Positions 7,391-18,048 of a stretch of DNA of 22,393 bases are shown one piece after another. Numbering within the stretch: position 1 is the first letter of the stretch; the number at the start of each line of letters is the position of its first letter. A program made the translations under genes and the position numbers. The notes below the pieces were generated by a model, which saw nothing but the letters and a program-made list of their open reading frames with translations, searched no databases and was not told where the DNA came from. The stretch lies in assembly GCA_964414585.1 (NCBI GenBank), contig CAYPXR010000052.1:1-22393 (forward strand). Reading direction: 5' to 3'. The stretch comes from DATEMU01 sp964414585 (GTDB lineage: Bacteria > Planctomycetota > Phycisphaerae > UBA1845 > UTPLA1).

Positions 7391-8422
7391 ATGCCCCAGA
7401 TCGAAGTGGATTCTCTTTGCAAGACCTTTCGCGTGCCCGAGCGCGAGGGCGGGATGCTGGCGTCCATCGGCAGCGTTTTTCGGCGGAAGTATCGACAGGT
7501 TAACGCCGTCGACCGGGTCAGCTTTTCCGTTGAGCAGGGCGAAATTGTCGGCTTCCTCGGCCCCAACGGCGCCGGCAAGACGACGACGCTCAAGATGCTT
7601 TCGGGCCTGCTGCACCCGACGTCGGGCGTCGCCCGCGTCATGGATCACGTTCCCTGGCGGCGCGAAGCCGATTATCTGCGGCGCATCAGCATGTTGATGG
7701 GCCAGCGCTCACAGATGCAATGGGACCTTCCCGCGATCGATTCCTTCATGGTTCACGGGGCGGTTTACAACATCCCCAAACCGCAATACCAGGAGACGCT
7801 TGACGAACTCGTGGAACTGCTCGACCTCGGCTCCATCCTCAAAAAACAGGTGCGGACGCTCTCGCTTGGCGAGCGGATGAAGTGCGAAATCTGCGTCTCG
7901 CTGCTTCATCGGCCCGCAGTCCTTTTCCTCGACGAGCCGACGATCGGGGTCGACGTGACGATGCAGGCGCGTATTCGCGAGTTCATCGCCAATTACAACA
8001 AACGCCGAGGCGCGACCATCATCCTGACCAGCCATTACATGGCGGACGTCGTCGCTCTTTGCAAGCGCATTATCGTCATCCACCACGGCCGCCTGCTCTT
8101 TGACGGGCCGCTCGAAGCGCTTTCCGCGAAGCTCGCGCCGTTCAAGGTCATCAAGATTGATTTGAATCGCGAGTTGGACGGCTACGACTTTGCCTCGCTC
8201 GGCGAGGTGCTCCTCCAGGAGGCCCGCAAGGTGGAACTCCGGGTGCCCAAGCGAGAGGCGCCGGCCATCACGGAGCGGCTTCTCAATGATTTGCCGGTTC
8301 TCGACCTGACCATCGAGGACCCGCCGATTGAAGACGTGATCAAAAGGGCCTTCAGCGATCAGTTGCCCGCGTCGGAGGAGACGGGCAGCACGCTGCAACC
8401 CGCCGGAGAAAATCGGGCGTGA
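7391..8422 (+). CDS. ABC exporter ATP-binding protein (COG4586-like)
   Basis: Nucleotide-binding subunit of an ABC-2 type exporter, 343 residues. Walker A 'GPNGAGKTT' (57-65), Q-loop region 'GQRSQMQWDLP' (104-114), signature 'LSLGERMK' (157-164), Walker B 'VLFLDEPT' (177-184), D-loop 'IGVDV' and H-loop 'SH' are all present. The N-terminal insertion with 'GMLASIGSVFRRKYRQ' before the Walker A strand and the LSLG-type signature fit the COG4586 group, which usually pairs with two ABC-2 permeases. A C-terminal extension of about 100 residues follows the ATPase core. Its TGA overlaps the GTG start of the first permease by four bases (GTGA), so the two are translationally coupled. The substrate cannot be read from sequence. 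Confidence 0.92.
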   Translation: MPQIEVDSLCKTFRVPEREGGMLASIGSVFRRKYRQVNAVDRVSFSVEQGEIVGFLGPNGAGKTTTLKMLSGLLHPTSGVARVMDHVPWRREADYLRRISMLMGQRSQMQWDLPAIDSFMVHGAVYNIPKPQYQETLDELVELLDLGSILKKQVRTLSLGERMKCEICVSLLHRPAVLFLDEPTIGVDVTMQARIREFIANYNKRRGATIILTSHYMADVVALCKRIIVIHHGRLLFDGPLEALSAKLAPFKVIKIDLNRELDGYDFASLGEVLLQEARKVELRVPKREAPAITERLLNDLPVLDLTIEDPPIEDVIKRAFSDQLPASEETGSTLQPAGENRA

Positions 8423-9228
8423 CGACGATCTTGCGGGCATTTCCGGCGTTTCTTCGCGTCTATATCGGCGTGATGCTTCAGTATCGCGCGGAGATCATCC
8501 TCTGGGCGATCTGGGGCCTGGTGAATCCGGCGGTGCTCTATGCGATGTGGAGCGCGGCCGCCGCGAGTCAGCCGAGCAACCAAATCGCGGGCTTCTCCAC
8601 CGCCCAATTGGCCGGGTACTACTTCTCCATCATGATCATCGGCCATATCACCACGGCGTGGGATACCTATGAAATGGGCTACCGGGTTCGCAGCGGCGAG
8701 CTTTCGTCGAAGCTGCTTCGACCGATCCTGCCGATCTGGGAGGCCATGGCGAACAACATGGCCTACAAGATCGCGACGCTGTGGTTCCTGGGGCCGATGT
8801 GGGCCATCTGTTTTTATTTTTACGCGCCCGAGTTCCGTGCGCCGCCCTGGCAGATCCTGCTCGGGATTCTCTCCATCGGCCTGGCCGGTGCGCTGAATTT
8901 CGTCCTTGGTTACGTCGTGGCGCTGATCGCCTTCTGGACGCCCAAACTCGACGCCGTCGGCGAAGTTTATTTCGGGTTGAGCATGTTTCTCGGCGGGCGA
9001 TTCTCCCCGTTGGAAGCGCTGCCGGGCCCGGTCTATTGGGCGGCGCGATTCATGCCGTTTCGATGGATGTTCGCGTACCCCGCGGAATTGGTGTCGGGGA
9101 AACTGACCGATCATTCGCAGATCGTCAGCGGTTTGGCCATGCAATTGACATGGCTTGCGGCCCTGATCGTCGTCTTTCGAATCAGTTGGGGAGCGGCGGT
9201 CAAGCGATATTCCGCCGTCAGCGGGTGA
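8419..9228 (+). CDS. ABC-2 exporter permease, first subunit
   Basis: Integral membrane protein of 269 residues with about six hydrophobic segments, of the ABC-2 permease type found with COG4586-like ATPases. It begins with an amphipathic 'FPAFLRVYIGVMLQYRAEIILWAIWGL' region and includes 'GELSSKLLRP', the cytoplasmic element typical of this permease group that probably contacts the ATPase. The GTG start overlaps the stop of the ATPase gene (GTGA), and the second permease begins 4 bases after its stop. With the second permease it probably forms a heterodimeric channel. Confidence 0.88.
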   Translation: MTTILRAFPAFLRVYIGVMLQYRAEIILWAIWGLVNPAVLYAMWSAAAASQPSNQIAGFSTAQLAGYYFSIMIIGHITTAWDTYEMGYRVRSGELSSKLLRPILPIWEAMANNMAYKIATLWFLGPMWAICFYFYAPEFRAPPWQILLGILSIGLAGALNFVLGYVVALIAFWTPKLDAVGEVYFGLSMFLGGRFSPLEALPGPVYWAARFMPFRWMFAYPAELVSGKLTDHSQIVSGLAMQLTWLAALIVVFRISWGAAVKRYSAVSG

Positions 9229-9232
9229 CGCC

Positions 9233-10033
9233 ATGCCATGGTCCCGACCCTTCAAATTGGCGACGCTCTTTGCCCGCGTGAGCATTCAGAATGTCGCGGC
9301 CTATCGCTTCGACATGCTCATGCGGATCGTCGTGTCGATCATGCACATGTCCAGCGAATTGCTCATGGTCTATACGATCTTCCACAACACCAATTCCATC
9401 GGAGGTTGGCACTGGCAGCACATGCTGGTGCTTATCGGCGTCTATCGAATGGTGGCGGGGGGGCTGCGCATTTCTATTCTGCCGAACATGCACAAGCTAC
9501 TGGAAGACATCCAACAAGGCACGCTGGATTTTGTGCTGCTTCGCCCGATCAATTCGCAGCTCCTGGTGAGCATCCGGGAGATCGTCGTTTATCGCCTCGT
9601 CGATGTCCTTCTCGGCGCGACGATTGCCGTCATCGGCTGCATGAAGCTACAAGGAACGGTGGCTCTGCCGGACCTGTTCATGTTTGTCACGATGATTGCG
9701 GCGGCCTACGTCATCATCTACAGCATCTGGTTGATGTTGGCGACGATGTGTTTCTGGTTCGTCCGCGTGCAAAACATCGAGATGGTATTCTGGAACGTCT
9801 TCGAGGCCGGGCGGTACCCGATCGCGATTTATCCGCAATGGTTGCAGTGGTCCTTGACCTATCTCCTTCCGCTGGCGTTCATCACGACCGTCCCGGCGGC
9901 GACTTTTTTTGGAGACGTATCAAAAATGCCGGCGGCGCCGATTTGGGCCGCGGCCCTGGCGCCGGCGATTTTCATCCTATCGAATCGGTTTTGGAAATTC
10001 GGCCTGCGCCACTACAGTGGGGCGTCGGCGTAG
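9233..10033 (+). CDS. ABC-2 exporter permease, second subunit
   Basis: Integral membrane protein of 266 residues with about six hydrophobic segments. It carries the same group element as its partner, 'GTLDFVLLRPINSQLL', at the equivalent place ('G.L...LLRP'), so the two permeases are distant paralogues. The C-terminal part 'YPQWLQWSLTYLLPLAFITTVPA' is typical of this family. The ATG starts 4 bases after the stop of the first permease. The gene ends with TAG followed directly by eight T residues (10034-10041), but no strong GC stem lies immediately before that tract, so a terminator is not secure. It is the last gene of the exporter unit. Confidence 0.88.
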   Translation: MPWSRPFKLATLFARVSIQNVAAYRFDMLMRIVVSIMHMSSELLMVYTIFHNTNSIGGWHWQHMLVLIGVYRMVAGGLRISILPNMHKLLEDIQQGTLDFVLLRPINSQLLVSIREIVVYRLVDVLLGATIAVIGCMKLQGTVALPDLFMFVTMIAAAYVIIYSIWLMLATMCFWFVRVQNIEMVFWNVFEAGRYPIAIYPQWLQWSLTYLLPLAFITTVPAATFFGDVSKMPAAPIWAAALAPAIFILSNRFWKFGLRHYSGASA

Positions 10034-10056
10034 TTTTTTTTCACTTCGACCGGGGA

Positions 10057-10305
10057 TTAGTGAACAATGATCACGGGAATCACCGCGGCCGGAGGCTGCG
10101 GATTGGGAAGGAATCCCGGCAAATAAGTGATGACGGGAAAGGGCGTGGAGCCTCCCGGCGGTTGGGCCGCCGTGGCCGGACCGGCCGCCCGTGCAAAGAC
10201 GTCTCCATTCGGCACCGTGAATCCAGTGAATGCCGTTCCGCAACCGGTGGAAGCGGCAAGTAGTAGGTTCAATAGTATCAACGCAAACAGGGGCTTTCTG
10301 GACAT
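10057..10305 (-). CDS. Small putative lipoprotein, paralogue of the 10431-10685 gene
   Basis: Small protein of 82 residues. It has a signal sequence 'MSRKPLFALILLNLLLAASTGC' with a lipobox-like Cys at 22, then a Gly/Pro/Ala-rich mature part that ends in 'PPAAVIPVIIVH'. I placed the start at ATG 10305 because GGAGG lies 7 bases upstream; an upstream in-frame codon at 10341 would spoil the signal peptide. It shares its design (short lipoprotein, Pro-rich body, 'VIP' hydrophobic end) and its ribosome-binding context with the next gene upstream, so the two are probably duplicates. No function is known to me. Together they follow histidine ammonia-lyase on the same strand. Confidence 0.6.
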   Translation of the reverse strand: MSRKPLFALILLNLLLAASTGCGTAFTGFTVPNGDVFARAAGPATAAQPPGGSTPFPVITYLPGFLPNPQPPAAVIPVIIVH

Positions 10306-10352
10306 GCTTCGCCTCCATCGCAAGTAGGCTCTGGGCGTCACCCCTCCGATGA

Positions 10353-10358
10353 ATTATA
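10353..10358 (-). promoter_or_regulatory. Candidate -10 box for the small lipoprotein gene
   Basis: A perfect TATAAT on the minus strand lies 47 bases before the ATG at 10305, in a GC-rich background. No convincing -35 is seen at normal spacing. Confidence 0.3.
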
Positions 10359-10430
10359 GGCCCCTTCGGCGGAATCTGCGCATGGGTAACAATGGCACCC
10401 TTGCTGACCTGTGAGATGAATTGGCGGGCA

Positions 10431-10685
10431 CTACGGGTAGATGGGGTCCGTGCCGTTCAGGATGACGACCGCGGGGATCACGCCCGGCGAAGTCGTCGGG
10501 ATGGTCGTGTGAAATACGTTGAAGTTGGTACTCGTCGAACCCGGTGCCTGTGGCGCGCTCGGCGCTGCGGGGAAGAGACTACCGCCGGCAGCGGTGAGGC
10601 CGCTGGTTCCATCGCATGCGCCGGCGACAAGGGCGATCGCCGCCAGCCAACATGCCAGGATGAAGGGTCTTTTCATCGTGGACAC
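10431..10685 (-). CDS. Small putative lipoprotein
   Basis: Small protein of 84 residues with signal sequence 'MSTMKRPFILACWLAAIAL' and lipobox 'VAGAC' (Cys24), then a Ser/Thr/Pro/Ala-rich mature part that ends 'GVIPAVVILNGTDPIYP'. The GTG at 10685 is taken as start since GAGGG lies 7 bases upstream, matching the arrangement of the neighbouring paralogue; an ATG at 10676 is the alternative and would leave the signal intact. It begins 100 bases after the end of histidine ammonia-lyase on the same strand. It is probably anchored in a membrane by its lipid-modified Cys. No function can be assigned. Confidence 0.6.
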   Translation of the reverse strand: MSTMKRPFILACWLAAIALVAGACDGTSGLTAAGGSLFPAAPSAPQAPGSTSTNFNVFHTTIPTTSPGVIPAVVILNGTDPIYP

Positions 10686-10741
10686 GTTTCGCCCTCACTG
10701 CGAGGAGGGTCAAACAGTAATGGCTCGTGTCACGATTTTAC

Positions 10742-10767
10742 AAAAAACGCCCTATCGATTGGAAGGG
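10742..10767 (-). terminator. Weak candidate terminator after histidine ammonia-lyase
   Basis: On the minus strand a short stem (CCCT / AGGG, 10-base loop, 10764-10767 with 10750-10753) is followed two bases later by six T (10742-10747). The stem is only 4-5 pairs, so termination strength is doubtful. Confidence 0.28.
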
Positions 10768-10785
10768 TTTTCGGCGGGAATCTGG

Positions 10786-12336
10786 TCAGGCAATCGGGCC
10801 GATTTGGTTTTCCACGGTCGAAAGGAGTTCCTGACGGCGTACGATGGCAAGGGCCGTCCGAATATCCTCGCCGAGGGCCCGGTCGTTCTCGGCATGGGAA
10901 ATCGATTTCCGAAGGGTTTCCAGTGCGATTCGTGGACCGACACCGGGCTTGGTCGGAAGGCGGTAATCAAGAGCCTGACCGGCACAGAGCATCTCGATTG
11001 CCAGAACCGTCTCGGCATTTTCGATGATCTGCCAGCACTTCAGCGCGCTGGTCGCGCCCATGGAGACGTGGTCTTCCTGCCCAAGGCTGGACGGGATCGA
11101 ATCGACGCACGCCGGATGGGCAAGCGTCTTGCATTCATTCACCAGCGCCGCGGCGGTGTATTGCGGCATCATGAAGCCACTGTTGAGACCGGTGTTTTGC
11201 AGGAGCAGCGTCGGTAATCCGTCGTGCCCGAGGGTCAAAAGGTAGGTTCGTCGTTCGGAGATGCTGGCCCACTCCGTCAATGCCATGGCGAGATAGTCCA
11301 GTGCGAGTGCCAGCGGCTCGCCGTGGAAGTTTCCGCCGCTGATCACGTCGCCATCGACGAGGACTGGGTTGTCCGTCACCGACCGAAGCTCCAGCAACAC
11401 GGTTTGGGTGGCATGACGCAGCGCATCCCGGCAGGCGCCGTGGACCTGCGGCACACAACGAAGGCTGTAGGGATCTTGTACCTTGTCGCAGTTGGCGTGC
11501 GAGACGAGGATTTCGCTATCCGCCATGAGCCGTCGCACGTTTTGGCCGACCTCGATCGCGCCGGCGTGCGGGCGAAGGGCGATTAACCTCTCGTCAAACG
11601 GTTTGAGGCTGCCGCGAAGCGCTTCGAGCGACATGGTGGCAAAGAGATCGGCGTGCCTGGCCAGCCGCCGCGCCCGAACGCAGATGGCCGCGGCATATGC
11701 GAGCATCATCTGCGTGCCGTTGATGAGGGCGAGGCCGTCTTTCGCCTTGAGCTTGACTGTCCTGATCTTTCGTTCTTTCAGGGCGGCGGCCGCAGGCAGG
11801 ACTTTGTCGCCGATCGACACCTCTCCCCGGCCAATCATGGGCAAAACCATGTGTGCCAACGGGGCGAGGTCGCCGCTTGCCCCTAGCGATCCCCGAGTGG
11901 GCGCGACCGGCAGGCAGTCGGCGTTGAGCATGGTCGTAAGGCATTCAACAACCTCGGGTTGGACGCCGCTGGCACCGGCGGACAGGGCGACGATCTTGAA
12001 GAGCATCATGAAGCGGACAAGTTCCGGCGGGATCGGCGGTCCGACACCGACGGCATGGGAGACGATCAGGTTTTCCTGGAGCTGTTCAACTTCATCGGGA
12101 GCAATCCGCTTGTTGCAGAGCTTGCCGAAACCGGTGTTGACTCCGTAAATGACCTCGCCGCTTGCCAGGTGCTTTTCGACTCTTGTCCGGGCATCGCGGA
12201 TCTTCCACCAGACGTCATCTGTGAGCGTGACCTTGAGCGGGCGACCGAACGCGGCGTCGACTTGCTCGAGCGTGAGCGGCGACCCGTCCAGCGTGATCGC
12301 TTGGGGCTGTTGAGCGGTCTGTGAGTTTGTCTTCAC
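10786..12336 (-). CDS. hutH: Histidine ammonia-lyase
   Basis: Cytosolic lyase of 516 residues, removing ammonia from L-histidine to give trans-urocanate. The MIO cofactor triad is A153-S154-G155 in 'GSLGASGDLAPLAH'; also present are the active-site Tyr in 'YGVNTGFG' (Y64), H94 in 'IVSHAVGVG' (a His typical of histidine rather than phenylalanine lyases), 'QDPYSLRCVPQVHGA', 'GNFHGEP' and 'SLGQEDHVSMG'. Length fits the family (about 510). The GTG at 12336 is the only start that keeps the usual N-terminal 'LDGSPLTLEQV' region with a short leader; it has no clear Shine-Dalgarno but TATATT lies 6 bases upstream. No other hut genes are in the window. It is divergent from carB, and two small lipoprotein genes follow it. 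Confidence 0.93.
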   Translation of the reverse strand: MKTNSQTAQQPQAITLDGSPLTLEQVDAAFGRPLKVTLTDDVWWKIRDARTRVEKHLASGEVIYGVNTGFGKLCNKRIAPDEVEQLQENLIVSHAVGVGPPIPPELVRFMMLFKIVALSAGASGVQPEVVECLTTMLNADCLPVAPTRGSLGASGDLAPLAHMVLPMIGRGEVSIGDKVLPAAAALKERKIRTVKLKAKDGLALINGTQMMLAYAAAICVRARRLARHADLFATMSLEALRGSLKPFDERLIALRPHAGAIEVGQNVRRLMADSEILVSHANCDKVQDPYSLRCVPQVHGACRDALRHATQTVLLELRSVTDNPVLVDGDVISGGNFHGEPLALALDYLAMALTEWASISERRTYLLTLGHDGLPTLLLQNTGLNSGFMMPQYTAAALVNECKTLAHPACVDSIPSSLGQEDHVSMGATSALKCWQIIENAETVLAIEMLCAGQALDYRLPTKPGVGPRIALETLRKSISHAENDRALGEDIRTALAIVRRQELLSTVENQIGPIA

Positions 12337-12342
12337 GGCCCA

Positions 12343-12348
12343 AATATA
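12343..12348 (-). promoter_or_regulatory. Candidate -10 box of hutH, very close to the start codon
   Basis: TATATT on the minus strand ends 6 bases before the GTG start of hutH, which would place the transcription start at or next to the start codon (leaderless message). No good -35 is seen. Confidence 0.35.
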
Positions 12349-12411
12349 TCCGTCCCCGTCCGGCTTGGCGATGCCTTCGCGCTTTTGGATGGCTCCCGTG
12401 CCGAAGCTCGA

Positions 12412-12417
12412 TATAAT
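12412..12417 (+). promoter_or_regulatory. Candidate -10 box for carBA
   Basis: Perfect TATAAT on the plus strand in the 134-base gap between hutH and carB; transcription from about 12424 would give a leader of about 47 bases with GGAG at 12451. The best -35-like TTGGAT (12385-12390) is 21 bases away, which is too long, so only the -10 is supported. Confidence 0.35.
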
Positions 12418-12470
12418 CGTGGGGCTTCGGAGATGAAGGCGACCGCGTCGGGAGCCTGGATGGCGAAAGA

Positions 12471-16072
<3,602 letters not shown>

Positions 16073-16076
<4 letters not shown>

Positions 16077-17161
16077 CCAAGACGAAATGTTATCTAGGGC
16101 TTGAAGACGGCACGGTCTTTGCCGGTGACTCCTTTGGCGCGACCGGCACCACCCAGGGCGAGGTGGTCTTCAATACGGCGATGTCGGGCTATCAGGAAAT
16201 CCTTACCGATCCTTCCTATTGCGGCCAGATCGTCACGATGACCGCGCCTCAAATCGGCAATTACGGCGTCAATGCTGAGGATATCGAATCGTCCAAACAG
16301 TACCTCTCCGGTTTCGTCGTGAAGGAGCTGTCCCGTCGCTACAGCAATCAGCGCGCGACGGGTAGCCTGCATGAGTACCTGCAGGCATCGGGCGTCATCG
16401 GCCTCGCCGGTGTAGACACTCGTGCGTTGACGAAGCGGCTGCGCGAGCGTGGGGCGCTTCGCGGCGTGATTTCCACGGAAATTGCCGACCCGGCTCAACT
16501 CGTTGCCAGGGCGCGCACGGCCAGTCCGATGGAAGGACAGAACCTGGTGAAGCAGGTGATGCCCGATGGCGAAAGCGTCTGGAGCCAGGAGGGCGCTCAA
16601 GGCCGCCTGCCCGTCGTGGCGATGGACTGCGGGATTAAGTCGAACATCCTTCGGGAACTCACGTCGGCGGGATGTTCGGTTCGCGTCGTGCCGCCCACGA
16701 CCTCCGCCGAGAAAATCCTCTCAACGAATCCTCGTGGCCTGCTCGTTGGAAACGGCCCGGGCGACCCCGCTGCCGTCACGGACGCCGTCGCGACGATTCG
16801 CCAACTCATCGGTCGTTTGCCAATCTTCGGAATCTGCCTCGGACATCAACTTCTTTCGCTCGCTTTGGGCGCCAAGACCTACAAACTCAAATTCGGCCAC
16901 CACGGAGCGAATCATCCGGTCCTCAATGTCGACACCGGCCGCGTCGAAATCACCAGCCAGAATCACGGATTCGCCGTGGACATTTCCAGCCTGGAAGCCG
17001 TCGGTGGCCGCGTCACGCACATCAACCTCTACGACCGTAGCCTGGAAGGATTCGCCCACCCTGACCAGGGCATCTTCGCGGTGCAATACCACCCCGAAGC
17101 CGCCCCGGGCCCGCACGATTCGGGGTATCTCTTCGATCAATTCGTCGGAATGATGAGGTAG
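16073..17161 (+). CDS. carA: Carbamoyl-phosphate synthase, small (glutaminase) subunit
   Basis: Glutamine amidotransferase subunit, 362 residues, which frees ammonia from glutamine and passes it to CarB. The N-terminal CarA domain is clear ('YLGLEDGTVFAGDSFGA', 'GEVVFNTAMSGYQEILTDPSY', 'GIAGVDTR'-like 'GLAGVDTRALTKRLR'), followed by the class I amidotransferase domain: 'LVGNGPGDP' (oxyanion part), nucleophile C255 in 'FGICLGHQ', and H340/E342 in 'QYHPEAAPGPHDS'. The start ATG overlaps the carB stop as ATGA; longer upstream readings in this frame lie inside carB and are not real. The order carB-carA is the reverse of the common carA-carB order. No other pyrimidine or arginine gene follows. Confidence 0.96.
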
Positions 17162-17190
17162 GGCCGTTCGGAAAGGCGTTTCAACAGATA

Positions 17191-17247
17191 TTAGACAAAA
17201 TGTCTAGTTTAGACTTGACTTTTTTTGCCGATTAGACAAAATGTCTA
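17191..17247 (+). promoter_or_regulatory. HigBA operator/promoter: two identical palindromes and a half-site
   Basis: TAGACA-AAA-TGTCTA occurs at 17192-17206 and again at 17233-17247, each with a preceding T, centres 41 bases apart (about four helical turns). A further TTAGAC half-site at 17209-17214 forms a second, overlapping inverted repeat with the right arm of the first copy. A -35-like TTGACT (17215-17220) lies between them, with -10-like CAAAAT (17237-17242) inside the second palindrome, so a bound repressor would cover the promoter. Autoregulation by the downstream antitoxin is the likely use. Confidence 0.65.
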
Positions 17248-17248
17248 T

Positions 17249-17551
17249 GTGCGGGTCATCAGTCTGAAACGCTTGCGAGAGTTTTGGGACCTGCACCCCG
17301 ATGCGGAATTGCCGCTTCGCCATTGGTACAAGACGACGTTGAAGGCCGATTGGAGAAACTTGTCAGAGGTCCGGCAGACGTACTCCCATGCGGACGGCGT
17401 GCGGTCCAAGTCGGGTGAGACCCTGACGGTATTTAATATTGCTGGAAATAAGTACCGATTAATCGCTCGCATCCGATACGAATTCAGATTGGTGAACGTC
17501 CGTTGCGTCCTGACCCATCGGGCTTACGACGAAGGCAAGTGGAAGGAATAA
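17249..17551 (+). CDS. higB: HigB-like type II toxin (mRNA interferase family)
   Basis: Small basic protein of 100 residues with the HigB pattern: 'MRVISLKRLREFWDLHPDAELPLRHWY' at the N-terminus, 'KADWRNLSEVRQTYSHAD', 'FNIAGNKYRLIARI' and 'VLTHRAYDEGKWKE' at the end. Members of this RelE/HigB fold cut mRNA in the ribosome and are held in check by HigA. I chose the GTG at 17249, which gives the usual N-terminus; a TTG at 17225 would put the second operator palindrome inside the gene. No Shine-Dalgarno precedes the GTG. The antitoxin gene begins 5 bases after the stop, giving the toxin-first order typical of higBA. Confidence 0.85.
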   Translation: MRVISLKRLREFWDLHPDAELPLRHWYKTTLKADWRNLSEVRQTYSHADGVRSKSGETLTVFNIAGNKYRLIARIRYEFRLVNVRCVLTHRAYDEGKWKE

Positions 17552-17556
17552 GACCG

Positions 17557-18045
17557 ATGCCGGTTGCTCGACAGGTTCAAAAGGCAAGTCTGCCCGGCCG
17601 TTTCGAAGATTTGGTCCGGCTGTTGCCTCCCCAGGCCATCATGGACGATGTTCAATACGAGAACACTTTGGAGACCATTGATCGTTTGCTGGCGATCGAG
17701 AAATTGACGACCGGCCAATCACTCTATTTGGAGACGCTCGTCGAACTCATCGAGGCGTATGAGGCGGCGCATCATGCCATCGACACGCAATGCATCAGTG
17801 GACTGGCCACATTGAAGCACCTCTTGGCCGAGCACGAGATGACCGCGACCGACCTTGCTCGATTGCTGGGCAGTCATCCCAGCATGGGTTCGAAGATCCT
17901 CAAGGGCCATCGATCCCTGACCATTGATCACTTAAAAAAGCTATCGGCGCGATTCAAAATCAACCCCGAAATTTTCATCGACTGGCGAGGTGCCACGAGG
18001 CGTTCCAAACCGGTCCGCCGTCGGCCCCGACGACCGAAGAGATAA
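17557..18045 (+). CDS. higA: HigA-like antitoxin with HTH domain
   Basis: Protein of 162 residues of the HTH antitoxin group that pairs with this HigB type. The N-terminal half is acidic and helical ('YENTLETIDRLLAIEKLTTGQSLYLETLVELIEAYEAAH') and the XRE-type helix-turn-helix is at about 84-140 ('LKHLLAEHEMTATDLARLLG' then 'SMGSKILKGHRSLTIDHLKKLS'). The protein ends in a very basic tail ('RRSKPVRRRPRRPKR'), which may aid DNA binding. It should neutralise the toxin and bind the palindromes in front of higB. The ATG at 17557 has AAGGAA upstream in the end of higB. The gene ends 3 bases before the end of the convergent peptidase gene, leaving no room for a separate terminator. Confidence 0.85.
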   Translation: MPVARQVQKASLPGRFEDLVRLLPPQAIMDDVQYENTLETIDRLLAIEKLTTGQSLYLETLVELIEAYEAAHHAIDTQCISGLATLKHLLAEHEMTATDLARLLGSHPSMGSKILKGHRSLTIDHLKKLSARFKINPEIFIDWRGATRRSKPVRRRPRRPKR

Positions 18046-18048
18046 ATG

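Noticed and set aside
10009..10041. Possible terminator after the second ABC permease (CCAC/GTGG hairpin plus T8)
   Set aside because: The stem is only four to five pairs with a very small loop and ends 13 bases before the T tract, which does not fit an intrinsic terminator.
9238..10263. 341-codon plus-strand frame across the second permease and beyond
   Set aside because: It is a His/Arg-rich out-of-frame shadow; the permease frame at 9233-10033 has hydrophobic helices and family motifs.
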